This document shows, in pieces, positions 1 through 9,127 of a DNA stretch of 64,000 nt; the first letter of the stretch is position 1; each line of letters opens with the position of its first letter. Made by a program: the position numbers and the translations under genes. The stretch comes from CAZNSX01 sp964575845 (GTDB taxonomy: Bacteria > UBA8248 > CAZNSX01): the NCBI GenBank assembly GCA_964575845.1, contig CAZNSX010000003.1:372001-436000 (forward strand), given 5' to 3'. The notes beneath the pieces are model-generated. The model ran no database searches and had not been told where the DNA came from. It was given only the letters and a program-made list of their open reading frames with translations.

Positions 1-1
1 T

Positions 2-127
2 ACGCTCGCCGAACAGGTCAGTATCTTCCAGACTGCAAACTTCCAGTTCGACCGGGCGGCCGAGGAGATGGCCTCGAAGGGGAAATGCGGGTCAAAAACT
101 TCGGGGCCGGGCGCAGCGGTCCGGTAG
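2..127 (+). CDS. C-terminal end of an unidentified protein (5'-truncated)
   Basis: An open frame enters from the left edge and ends at a TAG at 125-127. It gives about 41 residues containing QTANFQFDRAAEEM and a Lys/Gly-rich tail. I do not recognise the family from so short a piece. It lies 72 bases before the glutamate-synthase-like gene on the same strand and could be its operon partner. The codons look plausible, but chance openness over 41 codons cannot be excluded. Confidence 0.3.
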   Translation, partial: TLAEQVSIFQTANFQFDRAAEEMASKGKCGSKTSGPGAAVR

Positions 128-199
128 AGGGGCTTTTTTTGTGCAACGGGATGACTTCCTCGCTGGGGGGCATTGAGTTCATACGCGGAGGGTGAAACT

Positions 200-1780
200 A
201 TGGGTTTTAGTCGACATGTGAACGCTAGTCTTGCAACGCAGACCAGAAACCGAATTCCTCATGTAGTATCCTACTCGGGCATCTGCGCCACCTGTCTGGA
301 TGGCTGCCCAGGATATTGCGAGGTGGCCAAGAGTTCCTTCAGGGGGAGGGAAGTCCTCTATCCCCAGCCCTTTGGGGAGGTTACCGCTGGCGCCACGAAG
401 GAATACCCCGTCGATTATTCCCACCTCAGCATCATGGGCAGTTGTGTGGGTGCGGTGGGAGTTGACGCTGACCCGGATAAGGCAACCTTCCCCGCGGTAG
501 ATGTCTCATCGGAGATAGGTGGCCCCAATGGCCGCACCGTCAAGCTCAAGGTGCCCGTCTTCACCGGAGCCTTGGGCTCAACAGATATCGCACGGGTCAA
601 CTGGGAGGGGATGGCCGTAGGCTCTGCCATAAGTGGCATTGCGCTCATATGTGGTGAGAACGTATGCGGGATGGACCCCGGGGCGGAGTTCAAGAATGGC
701 CGTGTCGGCCACTCCCCGGAGCTCGAGAGAAGGGTCAAGATCTTCAAGGAATGGTATGACGGGCACGGCGTCGTGCTGGTGCAGCACAATGTGGAGGACG
801 GGCGGCTGGGAGTGCCCGAGTACGCGATAGAAAAGCTGGGTGTGGAGGGCATCGAGGTCAAGTGGGGCCAGGGGGCCAAGGATATAGGAGGAGAGGTGAA
901 GCTGGGTGGCCTCGAGAAAGCGCTCCGGTTAAAATCAAGGGGCTACATCGTTATTCCCGACCCTGAGGACCCCGTGGTTCAGCTTGCGTATAAGGAAGGC
1001 GAGTTCAAGGAGTTTGAGCGCCACTCACGGCTCGGCATGGTGGATGAGGAGAGCTTCCACAGCGGGGTGGAAAGGCTCCGGAGCCTTGGGGCGAAATTCA
1101 TCTCCCTTAAGACCGGGGCCTACAGGGCACCGGACCTTGCCCGGGCCCTCAAGTTTGCTTCCGATGCCCGGGTGGACCTGCTCACTGTGGACGGCGCGGG
1201 GGGCGGCACTGGTATGAGCCCCTGGCGTATGATGAACGAATGGGGTATCCCCACTTTCTACCTGCAGTGTCTCCTCTACCGCTATGCTAAGAGGCTGGAT
1301 GAGAAGGGTGCGTTCATCCCAAGCCTCGCCATGGCAGGGGGCTTCTCCCTTGAGGATCATATCTTCAAGGTTATAGCCTTGGGTGCGCCCTATGTGAAGG
1401 CCGTCTGCATGGGTAGGGCCACCATGATCCCGGCTATGGTTGGCAAGAACATCGGCTGCTGGCTCAAGGAGGGAAAGCTCCCCAAGGAGGTGGCCAAATA
1501 TGGGGACCACATCGAGACCATCTTCGTCACCGTCGAGAAGCTGAGGGAGCGTTTCGGGAAGGATTTCGAACGGATTCCCCCGGCGGCAATCGGCATGTAC
1601 ACCTACCTCGACCGCATCTCTGCAGGCCTGCAGCAGCTGATGGCCGGGGCCAGGAAATTTGCTCTTCCTCATATGGGAAGGGAAGACCTCGTGGCCCTCA
1701 CGCGAGAGGCTTCGGAGGTCTCGGGCATCCCTTACGTAATGGAGGCCGACCAGGAGGAAGCAGAAAAGATTCTGGGCTGA
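200..1780 (+). CDS. FMN-binding glutamate synthase-like protein (GltB central/FMN domain type)
   Basis: This 526-residue protein resembles the stand-alone FMN/synthase domain of glutamate synthase (archaeal-type GltB, PF01645). An N-terminal cysteine cluster (CATCLDGCPGYC) is followed by a TIM-barrel FMN domain with the GGGTGMSP phosphate-binding signature and AMAGGF further on. No glutaminase domain is present, so the ammonia would have to come from elsewhere or the substrate may differ. The open frame begins at a TTG at 173, but ATG 200 has a GGAGGG site 8 bases upstream and is preferred. A terminator follows, so it is transcribed alone or with the fragment upstream. Family assignment is firm; true glutamate synthase activity is inference. 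Confidence 0.85.
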   Translation: MGFSRHVNASLATQTRNRIPHVVSYSGICATCLDGCPGYCEVAKSSFRGREVLYPQPFGEVTAGATKEYPVDYSHLSIMGSCVGAVGVDADPDKATFPAVDVSSEIGGPNGRTVKLKVPVFTGALGSTDIARVNWEGMAVGSAISGIALICGENVCGMDPGAEFKNGRVGHSPELERRVKIFKEWYDGHGVVLVQHNVEDGRLGVPEYAIEKLGVEGIEVKWGQGAKDIGGEVKLGGLEKALRLKSRGYIVIPDPEDPVVQLAYKEGEFKEFERHSRLGMVDEESFHSGVERLRSLGAKFISLKTGAYRAPDLARALKFASDARVDLLTVDGAGGGTGMSPWRMMNEWGIPTFYLQCLLYRYAKRLDEKGAFIPSLAMAGGFSLEDHIFKVIALGAPYVKAVCMGRATMIPAMVGKNIGCWLKEGKLPKEVAKYGDHIETIFVTVEKLRERFGKDFERIPPAAIGMYTYLDRISAGLQQLMAGARKFALPHMGREDLVALTREASEVSGIPYVMEADQEEAEKILG

Positions 1781-1788
1781 TGATGGGC

Positions 1789-1819
1789 GGGGCGGGCACT
1801 GAGTTCGCCCCTATTTTTT
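1789..1819 (+). terminator. Rho-independent terminator after the glutamate synthase-like gene
   Basis: A short GC stem (GGGGCG at 1789-1794 with CGCCCC at 1806-1811) is followed at once by a T-rich run. It begins 9 bases after the stop codon. Confidence 0.65.
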
Positions 1820-2117
1820 CTGATCTCTGCCGCTGCAGTTGTCTCTGAGCGCGAAATGTCTCCTCGGGCACAGGTCGAGAGAGGGCTTGTGCTGCCCGGA
1901 TAAAGGCCATGAGGTGGGGGCCTAGCTAAGCCCATGGTCTTCCAGAGGATCCTAGGCAAACATCCCCATTCCCACCCACTCTCTTAAGCTTCATATTATG
2001 AGGTCCCACGGAGAATTAGCCGTTGACAGGGCTCGCTCCTGAGCTAGAATTACCTCCCATGGGGGGATTCGGGAAAAAGCCGAGACCTGAGAAAATGCGC
2101 TTACTCCTTTCCATTTG
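1820..2117. other. Non-coding gap
   Basis: I see no supported gene, RNA or repeat here. Short open frames are antisense to one another and lack ribosome binding sites. The promoter of the radical SAM operon must lie here, but no convincing -35/-10 pair stands out. Confidence 0.4.
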
Positions 2118-3515
2118 ATGAACGTTCTTCTCATCCGTCCTAACGGGGTCACCGACGAAGTCATACCCCCCATAAGCCTCGGCTACCTGGCCACGACCAT
2201 CAGAGAGGAGCACCGGGTCTCCATCCTGGACTGCCTCAAGGAGAACTTTTCCCTCAAACGGCTGGCCTCCTACCTCAGGGGGAATTCCTTCGAGGCCGTT
2301 GGCATAACCGCCTTCACCAAGGACATGCCCGCTGTCGTGGATTACCTCCGCCTGATAAAGGAGATATCCCCAAGCGCGGTAACCCTGCTCGGGGGGCCTC
2401 ATATTACAGCCCTCCCCGAGGCCACCATGCGATATCTGGGAAAGGTGCTTGATTTTGGATTCGCCGGGGAGGCCGAAGGGGGGCTCCCGGTCCTCCTGAG
2501 GGCTTTGCAGAAGGGTCCCCCTGAGCCTGAGGCCCTGGAGCGTATTGCGGGGCTTGTTTGGAGGCAGGGGGATGGGGTGAGGGTAAACCCTTTCCACTTC
2601 ACGGAGGAGCTGGACCACCTGCGGTGCAGCTGGGACCTTATCCCGCCCGAGGCCTACCCGGAGGCTCCCCATGGCGCCTACTTCAAGAAATTCCCCATTG
2701 CCCCCCTCCTTATCACCCGGGGGTGTCCATATCTTTGCACATTCTGCGCCGCCCCCTTACTTTCGGGAAGGAAGATACGGCGCCGCAGTCTGGAGAGCGT
2801 TATGGCTGAGGTAGAGGACCTCTACCACAGGCACGGCGTTCGGGAGATTCATATAGAAGATGACAACTTCACGCTGGACACTCGCTACGTTCAAGAATTC
2901 TGCCGCCGCCTCGAGGCCTCTGGCCTTGAGCTCGCCTGGACCTGTCCCAACGGTGTGCGGGTGGACAGCCTTGATGAAGAAACCGTGGCCCTCATGAAGC
3001 GCTCGGGATGCTATGTGCTCTCCGTGGGGATAGAGTCGGGCTCCCCCCGAATCCTCCGGGCGGCAAAAAAGCGTCTCACGAAGGAAGTGATCAGAAACCG
3101 CGTGGAGATGATAGCCCGGAATGGCATCGGGGTATGCGGCTTTTTCATCCTGGGCTTTCCCGGGGAGACGCGGGAGGAGATCGAGGAGACCATCCGCTTC
3201 GCGCTGGAGCTCCCCCTGATCAGGGCTACGTTTTCCAGCTACCAGCCCTTTCCCGGCACCGAGGATTTTTGCCGGCTGGTAGAGAGTGGGGAGGTAGAGG
3301 AGGACATCTGGAAGAGGCACCGGCTCTCCCTCCAGGATACCTCCTACGCGCCTCGGGGCGTGGGCATGAGCTACCTGCGCAGGGCTCGCAAGAGGGCCCT
3401 TCTTCGTTTTTACCTTCGCCCCAGGATCATCTGGCAAATGGCGACGGGCATCCGCTCGCCGTCCCATCTCAAGGCTGTTCTTGCCCGCTCCATCCGCTGG
3501 TTGAGCGTGCGATGA
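2118..3515 (+). CDS. B12-binding-domain radical SAM protein
   Basis: The 465-residue protein has the two-part layout of BchE/HpnP-like enzymes. An N-terminal Rossmann cobalamin-binding domain (about residues 1-140, with LLIRPNG at the start and a LLGGPH motif) precedes a radical SAM barrel. The SAM/4Fe-4S cysteines are C203, C207 and C210 in RGCPYLCTFC, followed by ESGS and GFFILGFPGET, both typical of the class. Such enzymes do methylations, cyclisations or rearrangements, often on lipids or tetrapyrroles; the substrate here is unknown. The ATG follows a TTG in frame and no good ribosome binding site is visible. The stop overlaps the next gene's start (ATGA), implying translational coupling to the glycosyltransferase. 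Confidence 0.85.
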   Translation: MNVLLIRPNGVTDEVIPPISLGYLATTIREEHRVSILDCLKENFSLKRLASYLRGNSFEAVGITAFTKDMPAVVDYLRLIKEISPSAVTLLGGPHITALPEATMRYLGKVLDFGFAGEAEGGLPVLLRALQKGPPEPEALERIAGLVWRQGDGVRVNPFHFTEELDHLRCSWDLIPPEAYPEAPHGAYFKKFPIAPLLITRGCPYLCTFCAAPLLSGRKIRRRSLESVMAEVEDLYHRHGVREIHIEDDNFTLDTRYVQEFCRRLEASGLELAWTCPNGVRVDSLDEETVALMKRSGCYVLSVGIESGSPRILRAAKKRLTKEVIRNRVEMIARNGIGVCGFFILGFPGETREEIEETIRFALELPLIRATFSSYQPFPGTEDFCRLVESGEVEEDIWKRHRLSLQDTSYAPRGVGMSYLRRARKRALLRFYLRPRIIWQMATGIRSPSHLKAVLARSIRWLSVR

Positions 3516-4924
3516 GAGCGTCCCTCAGGCCCTTGCCTCTCTCCCGGGCCGCTCTTGCCATCTTTATCCTGGCCCTGGCGGTGCGTATTGTGGCTGTGGG
3601 GGGCCAGTGGAGGGCTCCAGCGGGGGGGGATGGCCGCGAGTATGACGCCCTGGCCCGGAGCGTGCTGAGGGGCGAGGGCTTCCGCTATGAGGGCCCCAAG
3701 GGCTCGTATCGGTCCGAGAGGCTGCCCCTTTATCCCATTTTCCTGGCTGGCATCTATAGCCTCGCAGGCCACTCCCTGGCGGTCGTGAGGGGGGTGCAGG
3801 TGGTTCTCGGGGCGGTGAGCTGCCTTCTCATCTATGCCTTAGGGACGGCCATCTTTGACAGAAGGACCGGAATCATAGCCGGCACCTCAGCCTCCCTGTA
3901 CGGGTTATTCGTAACCTATTATGGCCCCGCATCCATCCTCACGGAGACCATTTTCATCTTCGTCCTCCTGCTCCTCATGTGGACGGTCTGGAAAGCTCTG
4001 CAGCGGTTTTCTCTATCTTATCAGTTCCTTTGCGGGGCCCTCATGGCCGCCGCCTCCCTAATCAAAGGATCGGGCTCGATGCTTGCGTTTTTTTTTCTCC
4101 TTTTCCTTCTCATCTTTCTACCTCTTGGGTGGCGGAAGGCCTCTCAGGCTCTGGCCCTCACTGGAGGGGTCTTCCTTTTGGGTCTCTCGCCCTGGCTCCT
4201 CCGGAATTACTACATTCACGGGACCCTGGTCATGAGCACAAAGGGCGGGCATACCTTCTGGGTGGCCAATAACCCCGCCGCACGGGGAGGCTGGGCTAGA
4301 TTGAGGCCATTTGAGGAGGAATTCGGCAGGAAGCTCTCGGAGCTGCCGCCCGCAGAGCGGGCTTATAACGAGGCCCTGGATGCCTGGCTAGAGGCCAAGA
4401 GGCCCGAGGTAGAGAGGATAGCCTCCCGTTATCCCCTGGAGGGGCTCTCGGAGGTTGAAAGGGACAGGCAGTATTTTAGGATGGGGCTCGATTACCTCCG
4501 CTCTCATCCCGGACGCCTTCCAAAGCTACTTTTGCGAAAGGCTCTCATGCATTGGAATCCCCTCGATAAGGACTATCATTTCTCCTATGCGGTTCTCTTC
4601 CCCTTCTTCCTCTTGGGCCTTGTGCTAGCTCTCAGGGCCGCTCCCGGCAATCCGGGCCTCTGGCTCATCCTCTTGCCCATCATCTACTTCCAGCTGATTG
4701 CCCTCTTCTTTTACGGCTATCCCCGCTTCCGTCTCCCCGCCGATGGGTCCTTGATAATCCTGGCGGCCCTGGGCATCGTGTGGATGGCGCGGCGAGTCGC
4801 CTCGAGGCCGTATTGGGCTTTGCCGGTGGCGGGGTGGGTGGGTCTGAATATTTTCTTCGAGTTAAATACCCCTGCGACCTTGGGAATATTCAGGGCTGTG
4901 GTTGCAAGCGTGGGCTTGCGCTAG
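3512..4924 (+). CDS. GT39/PMT-like polytopic membrane glycosyltransferase
   Basis: This is an integral membrane protein of 470 residues with about ten hydrophobic segments. An early extracytoplasmic loop carries GGDGREYDALARSV, the kind of acidic loop that holds the catalytic Asp in dolichyl/undecaprenyl-phosphate mannosyltransferase-like (GT39/ArnT) proteins. It then has GSYRSERLPLYPIFLAG and a late periplasmic FFYGYPRFRLPADG motif common in this superfamily. It probably moves a sugar from a polyprenyl-phosphate carrier to a lipid or protein. The frame stays open upstream to 3008, but that stretch lies inside the radical SAM gene in another frame; the ATG at 3512 overlaps its stop and is the natural start. 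Confidence 0.8.
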   Translation: MRASLRPLPLSRAALAIFILALAVRIVAVGGQWRAPAGGDGREYDALARSVLRGEGFRYEGPKGSYRSERLPLYPIFLAGIYSLAGHSLAVVRGVQVVLGAVSCLLIYALGTAIFDRRTGIIAGTSASLYGLFVTYYGPASILTETIFIFVLLLLMWTVWKALQRFSLSYQFLCGALMAAASLIKGSGSMLAFFFLLFLLIFLPLGWRKASQALALTGGVFLLGLSPWLLRNYYIHGTLVMSTKGGHTFWVANNPAARGGWARLRPFEEEFGRKLSELPPAERAYNEALDAWLEAKRPEVERIASRYPLEGLSEVERDRQYFRMGLDYLRSHPGRLPKLLLRKALMHWNPLDKDYHFSYAVLFPFFLLGLVLALRAAPGNPGLWLILLPIIYFQLIALFFYGYPRFRLPADGSLIILAALGIVWMARRVASRPYWALPVAGWVGLNIFFELNTPATLGIFRAVVASVGLR

Positions 4925-4966
4925 ATGGGTTTACATTCGGGAAGTCCTATCAGAAAGGAGACCCCC

Positions 4967-5932
4967 ATGGCAAGCTGGAACCTTCCGGGCTCTGGCCACA
5001 TGGACCGGGCCACGGGCATATACCTGCAGAACATGACCGGCAAGGAAGTTCAGGAGCGCCTAAATAAAAATGACATCCTCATAGTTCCCATAGGCGCCAC
5101 CGAGGCCCATGGGCCCCACGCGCCCTCGGGGGAGGATACCTTCCTCGTCACCCGACTGGCCGAGGCCGTGGCAGAAAGGACGGGCTGCACCGTGGCCCAG
5201 CCTCTCTGGTATGGCTCCCACCCATACCATCACCTGGGCATGCCTGGCACGGTGCTCATCCCTGAGGATGCCTTTTGTGCTTTCATTCGGGCCATGATCG
5301 CAGGGTTCTGGAACATGGGCTTCAGAAAGCAGATTTTCCTTAACGGCCACGGGCAGGAATGGGTCATTCCCACCGCCATTCACCAGTTCGCCAAGCGCTA
5401 CCAGGTGCCCTGTCTTCTCATCTCCGTGGACTGGTGGCACACAATAAAGGCCCACATCAGGGACAGGGCCCGCGGCGGTACCTTCGAGACTCCCTTCATC
5501 CACGCCGACGAGTGCGAGACGTCAGCCTCCCTCGCCCTCTTTCCCGAGATGATCAAGATGGAGGATTCCGTGGACACCGTTCCCAAGAGCTTTCTTCCCA
5601 AGGGACATTTTAACCTCTCGGCCGATGCCTATGATGAGCCCCTCCTCTGGTGGGAGCATGTGGGGAACGTAGGCATGGAGGTCATCTGCTTTCCGGAGGG
5701 GATTGTGGGGAGCGGGACCCTGGCGGACGCCCAAAAGGCGAGACCGGGCGTCGAGGCCTGCCTTGACTACATGGTGAAGCTCCATGATGACATTCTCAAG
5801 ACTTTCCCCGTGGGGAAGCTCCCGCCCACGGAGCTATTCACCATGAGGGATAAGGATGAGGTGGACGCTCTGCTTAAGGGGCCCTTCAAGAAAGGGGGAA
5901 AGCATCTTTACACGGTGGCCTACCCCCCTTGA
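4967..5932 (+). CDS. Creatininase-family amidohydrolase
   Basis: The 321-residue protein shows the metal-site signature of the creatininase fold: PIGATEAHGPHAP followed by an acidic GED, then NGHGQE, and ADECETSASLA. These supply the His/Asp/Glu ligands of the binuclear site. Members include creatininase, MftE and ArfB-type formamide hydrolases, so a cyclic amide or formamide substrate is likely but unidentified. An in-frame ATG lies at 4925; ATG 4967 is preferred because it has AAAGGAG 7 bases upstream. It follows the glycosyltransferase by 42 bases and shares its terminator with the facing ABC operon. Confidence 0.85.
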   Translation: MASWNLPGSGHMDRATGIYLQNMTGKEVQERLNKNDILIVPIGATEAHGPHAPSGEDTFLVTRLAEAVAERTGCTVAQPLWYGSHPYHHLGMPGTVLIPEDAFCAFIRAMIAGFWNMGFRKQIFLNGHGQEWVIPTAIHQFAKRYQVPCLLISVDWWHTIKAHIRDRARGGTFETPFIHADECETSASLALFPEMIKMEDSVDTVPKSFLPKGHFNLSADAYDEPLLWWEHVGNVGMEVICFPEGIVGSGTLADAQKARPGVEACLDYMVKLHDDILKTFPVGKLPPTELFTMRDKDEVDALLKGPFKKGGKHLYTVAYPP

Positions 5933-5940
5933 GCACCAGA

Positions 5941-5977
5941 AAAAAGAGGGGGCGCCTACATAGTGCCCCCTCTTTTT
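5941..5977. terminator. Bidirectional rho-independent terminator
   Basis: A perfect 13-bp inverted repeat (5941-5953 with 5965-5977) has an 11-base loop, a GC-rich core and an A run on one side matched by a T run on the other. It ends transcription from the creatininase gene on the plus strand and from the ABC ATPase gene on the minus strand. Confidence 0.9.
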
Positions 5978-5989
5978 AATTTTCTCTCT

Positions 5990-7072
5990 CTAAACCACTC
6001 TCTCCTCGCTCTCCCGGTCAAAGAGATACACTTTATGCTGGTCGAAGGCAAGCTTTACCTGGTCATTACTGTGGATGTTGACCGAGGATTCTACCTTGGA
6101 GATGATGTTATTTTCCCCGCCATGGTCCAGGTGCACGATGATCTCATCCCCCAGGGGCTCTGTGAGTTCCACCCTGGCCCCCACACCATCGCTCTTTAAC
6201 CTTATGTTCTCCGCCCTCGCCCCCAAGACCAGCGGACGGTTCTCTACGGGGGTTAGCTTCTCCCGCGATATCTCATCCAGTCGGATATGGAAGTTGGCCC
6301 CATCGAAGACAAAGTCCCCGTCCTTCCGGGTAACAACTCCGGGGATGAAGTTCATGATGGGAGTGCCGAAGAAGCCGGCAACGAAGAGGTTCTTGGGGTC
6401 GTTATAGATTTCAAGGGGCGCTCCTATCTGTTGGATGACCCCGAGCTGCATGACCGTGATGCGGTCCCCCATGGTCATGGCCTCGGCCTGGTCGTGTGTC
6501 ACGTAGACGAAGGTACGCTTCAGGCTCTCGTGCAGGCGCTTGAGTTCCGTCCTCATCTCTATCCTGAGCTTAGCGTCCAAAGAGGAGAGGGGTTCATCCA
6601 TGAGGAAGATGGAGGGCTGGGTGATGACGGTCCTTGCCAGGGCCACGCGCTGTGCCTCGCCACCCGAGAGTTGACCGGGCTTCTTGTAGAGGAGATGGGG
6701 GATCTTGAGGGTCTCGGTCGTCTCCTTGACCCTGCGTTCAACCTCTCCCCGGGCCGCCTTCTTGATCATGAGCCCGAAACCGATGTTGTCGAAAACGCTC
6801 ATGTGGGGGAAGAGGGCGAGGCTCTGGAAGACCATGCCCAAGTTCCGGTCACCGGGCTCCACGTCGTTGACCACTTGGCCGTCGATTATCACCTGGCCCT
6901 CGGTAGGGGTCTCCAGGCCCGAGATGCAGTTCAGGGTTGTGGTCTTGCCGCAGCCCGATGGGCCCACCAAGATCATGAACTCGCCATCCTGGATGTCCAA
7001 GTGTATGTGGTTCACGGCCCGCACTTTTCCGAAATCCTTAACCAGATCAAACAGCTTTATCTTCGTCGCCAC
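5990..7072 (-). CDS. Carbohydrate ABC transporter ATP-binding protein (MalK/UgpC type)
   Basis: A 360-residue ATPase powers the importer encoded upstream. Walker A GPSGCGKTT is at 37-45, the ABC signature LSGGE at 135-139, Walker B ending in FLMDEP at 156-161, a D-loop SSLDA, and the switch His in VTHDQAEAM near 193. The region after about residue 240 matches the TOBE-type regulatory domain of the MalK group. Translation appears to start at GTG 7072, which gives the usual N-terminus; the ribosome binding site is imperfect. It is the last gene of a four-gene minus-strand unit (binding protein, two permeases, ATPase), with a terminator 12 bases beyond the stop. Confidence 0.93.
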   Translation of the reverse strand: MATKIKLFDLVKDFGKVRAVNHIHLDIQDGEFMILVGPSGCGKTTTLNCISGLETPTEGQVIIDGQVVNDVEPGDRNLGMVFQSLALFPHMSVFDNIGFGLMIKKAARGEVERRVKETTETLKIPHLLYKKPGQLSGGEAQRVALARTVITQPSIFLMDEPLSSLDAKLRIEMRTELKRLHESLKRTFVYVTHDQAEAMTMGDRITVMQLGVIQQIGAPLEIYNDPKNLFVAGFFGTPIMNFIPGVVTRKDGDFVFDGANFHIRLDEISREKLTPVENRPLVLGARAENIRLKSDGVGARVELTEPLGDEIIVHLDHGGENNIISKVESSVNIHSNDQVKLAFDQHKVYLFDRESEERVV

Positions 7073-7124
7073 TCCTAATACCCCCTCTCACTTGATAATA
7101 TGAACTCATCCTCCTGGTTCAGTT

Positions 7125-8060
7125 TTACTTCCTGATCATGCCAAAGCTGAACCCCTTGACCAGGTGCTTCTGGATCAGAAAACCCAAGATTACGACAGGA
7201 ATCGTGATAACCGTGCCGATGGCCGCCTGAGGCCCGTAAAGTCGCCCCTCAACCGCGGACTGGAACTTGTTGAGCAAGACGGGGAGCGTCGAGACCCTCG
7301 GCTGAGTGAGCGTGAGGGCCAGTAGGAACTCACTCCAGCACAGGATGAAGGTGAAAAGGAGCGTCACTACCATCCCAGAGGCCACAAGGGGGAAGACCAC
7401 CTTCCTCAGGGTATAAATCCTCCCCGCGCCCATCATCCTTCCCGCAAACTCCAGCTCCTTGGGAACCTCCTCGATGAAGCTGAGCATCATCCAGATGACA
7501 AAGGGTATGATTGTGGCGATGTAAACGAGGATGAGGCCCGTGTAGGTGTCAAAAAGCCCGATAAGAGGAAACCATATGAGAAACGGCACGGCTATCACTA
7601 TGGGCGGGAGCATTCTTATGGTCAAAACCGCTACAGGAAATTTCTTGCCCCCCACATTGAAACGGCTTATGGCATAGGCGAGGGATGAGCCCAGGATAAC
7701 CGCAAGCGCTGAGGCCATAGCCGCGATAAAGCTGCTGTCCGCGATGCCCTTCCAGATGGTATAAGGCTGCTCAGAGGCCTCCCGCCTGAGTGCACCGGTC
7801 CCGCCGAAGTGGAAGATCTGCCGGTAGTTATATATTGTCGGGTCATGGGGGTACCAGTGGGGCGGCCAGGTCACCCATTCGTAGGTATCCTTGAAGGAGG
7901 TCATGACCATCCAGTAGATGGGAAAGAGAACGACCAGAGTCCAAAAAATGAGGACCGCGTGCTTGAGCAGAGCGGTGGACCTCCTCCGCTGAATCCGGAG
8001 TTTCCGCTTGTCAAGAGTCTCCATCGGTGCTGTGACCATTTCATAGGTCTCGGTTGCCAT
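7125..8060 (-). CDS. Carbohydrate ABC transporter permease (MalG type)
   Basis: An inner-membrane permease of 311 residues with six hydrophobic segments. Its cytoplasmic loop EFAGRMMGAGRIYTLRKVVFP is the EAA motif that contacts the ATPase. A positively charged N-terminus precedes the first transmembrane helix (TALLKHAVLIFWTLVVLFPI). It sits 15 bases after the MalF-type gene and 52 before the ATPase. The ligand cannot be read from the sequence; downstream sugar-type dehydrogenase and kinase genes suggest a polyol or sugar. Confidence 0.92.
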   Translation of the reverse strand: MATETYEMVTAPMETLDKRKLRIQRRRSTALLKHAVLIFWTLVVLFPIYWMVMTSFKDTYEWVTWPPHWYPHDPTIYNYRQIFHFGGTGALRREASEQPYTIWKGIADSSFIAAMASALAVILGSSLAYAISRFNVGGKKFPVAVLTIRMLPPIVIAVPFLIWFPLIGLFDTYTGLILVYIATIIPFVIWMMLSFIEEVPKELEFAGRMMGAGRIYTLRKVVFPLVASGMVVTLLFTFILCWSEFLLALTLTQPRVSTLPVLLNKFQSAVEGRLYGPQAAIGTVITIPVVILGFLIQKHLVKGFSFGMIRK

Positions 8061-8075
8061 GGCCTTCTTTCCGGC

Positions 8076-9095
8076 TTAAGGTCTTGGCCCAGCCTCCTCC
8101 TCTAGCCTCGCCCGCTCCCTGAGGAGAAGCCTTATGCTGAAGAAGATTATGAAGGAGAAGAGAATTAGAAGCAGTAAGGCCGCCGCCGCACCATAGGCTA
8201 TCTTATTGAACTCCCACACGCGCCGCCAGAGGAAAATGGCCACAGTCTGGGTGGCGTTTCCGGGGCCTCCCAGGGTTAGGAGCATGGGCTGGTCAAATAT
8301 CTTGAGAGCCTCCATGCTTCTCACCACGAACGCGATGACGATGATGGGTTTCAAGAGCGGCAGCTGGATGTGGCGGAAGAGCTGCCACCTTGAGGCGCCC
8401 ATCACCTGGGCGGCCCTGATGGGTTCCGGCGGCAGGGCCGAAAGCCCCGAGACGAATATGAGAAAACACAGGGGAGTCCACTGCCAGACATCCGCCAGGA
8501 TTACGGCCGCCTGGGCCGACCTGTAGGCGGAGATCCACCTAATGGGAAACTCCATCCCGGTGAGGCTAGCCGCCAGGGGCCCCAGCCCCAGCCAAGCAAG
8601 GATCTGGTTTAAGGGCCCGGTATCTATAAGGATCATGGAGAAATTGTAGCCCACCACCACGGGAACTATCATCATGGGAATGAGAAATATCGTTATATAG
8701 AACTTCTGGCCCCGAATTTGCTTGTAGACGAGGAAGGCCAGAATGAAGCCGATCAGCATCTCCAGGGCAACGGCTATTCCCGCAAAGGCCAGGGAGCGTT
8801 CGATGGAGTATAAAAACTCGGGGTCTCGGAACACGTGGGTAAAATTTCGAAAACCCCCGAACGACGCTTGCCACCATGGGCCGAAGGTCGTCCGCCACCG
8901 GAGCAAGCTTATGTAAATGAGCAAGATGAAGCCCGGCGCCAGGAGGAAGAGGAAGAGGGATTCCACGGGCCAGAAGGGAATCCACCTGAATACCTTCTCC
9001 TGCTCCACCCAGCGTTTGAACCCCATGCGCCTGGGTCTTGCTGCGAGAAGCTCCCCTTCTTTAGTCTCCGGCTTCACCTCAGGAGTTATGGCCAA
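8076..9095 (-). CDS. Carbohydrate ABC transporter permease (MalF/UgpA type)
   Basis: This is the second inner-membrane permease, with a cytoplasmic tail rich in Arg, then PVESLFLFLLAPGFILLIYIS as first helix. The EAA-type loop is AAQVMGASRWQLFRHIQLP. The frame stays open to an ATG at 9179, but that stretch runs through a 13-bp hairpin (9128-9169) and is probably untranslated. A TTG at 9095 has GAGGGGG about 8 bases upstream; an ATG at 9026 is also possible. With the TTG start the protein has 339 residues. Start choice is uncertain, family is not. Confidence 0.88.
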   Translation of the reverse strand: MAITPEVKPETKEGELLAARPRRMGFKRWVEQEKVFRWIPFWPVESLFLFLLAPGFILLIYISLLRWRTTFGPWWQASFGGFRNFTHVFRDPEFLYSIERSLAFAGIAVALEMLIGFILAFLVYKQIRGQKFYITIFLIPMMIVPVVVGYNFSMILIDTGPLNQILAWLGLGPLAASLTGMEFPIRWISAYRSAQAAVILADVWQWTPLCFLIFVSGLSALPPEPIRAAQVMGASRWQLFRHIQLPLLKPIIVIAFVVRSMEALKIFDQPMLLTLGGPGNATQTVAIFLWRRVWEFNKIAYGAAAALLLLILFSFIIFFSIRLLLRERARLEEEAGPRP

Positions 9096-9127
9096 AAAGT
9101 TTGCCCCCTCGAAAAAACACTTCACAA

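Noticed and set aside
3008..3511. Upstream extension of the GT39-like frame by 168 codons
   Set aside because: It lies within the radical SAM gene in another frame, gives low-complexity sequence, and ATG 3512 is coupled to the upstream stop.
2118..5932. Mycofactocin- or PQQ-like maturation cluster (radical SAM plus creatininase)
   Set aside because: The radical SAM protein is of the B12-binding type without a SPASM domain, and no precursor peptide or chaperone gene is present.
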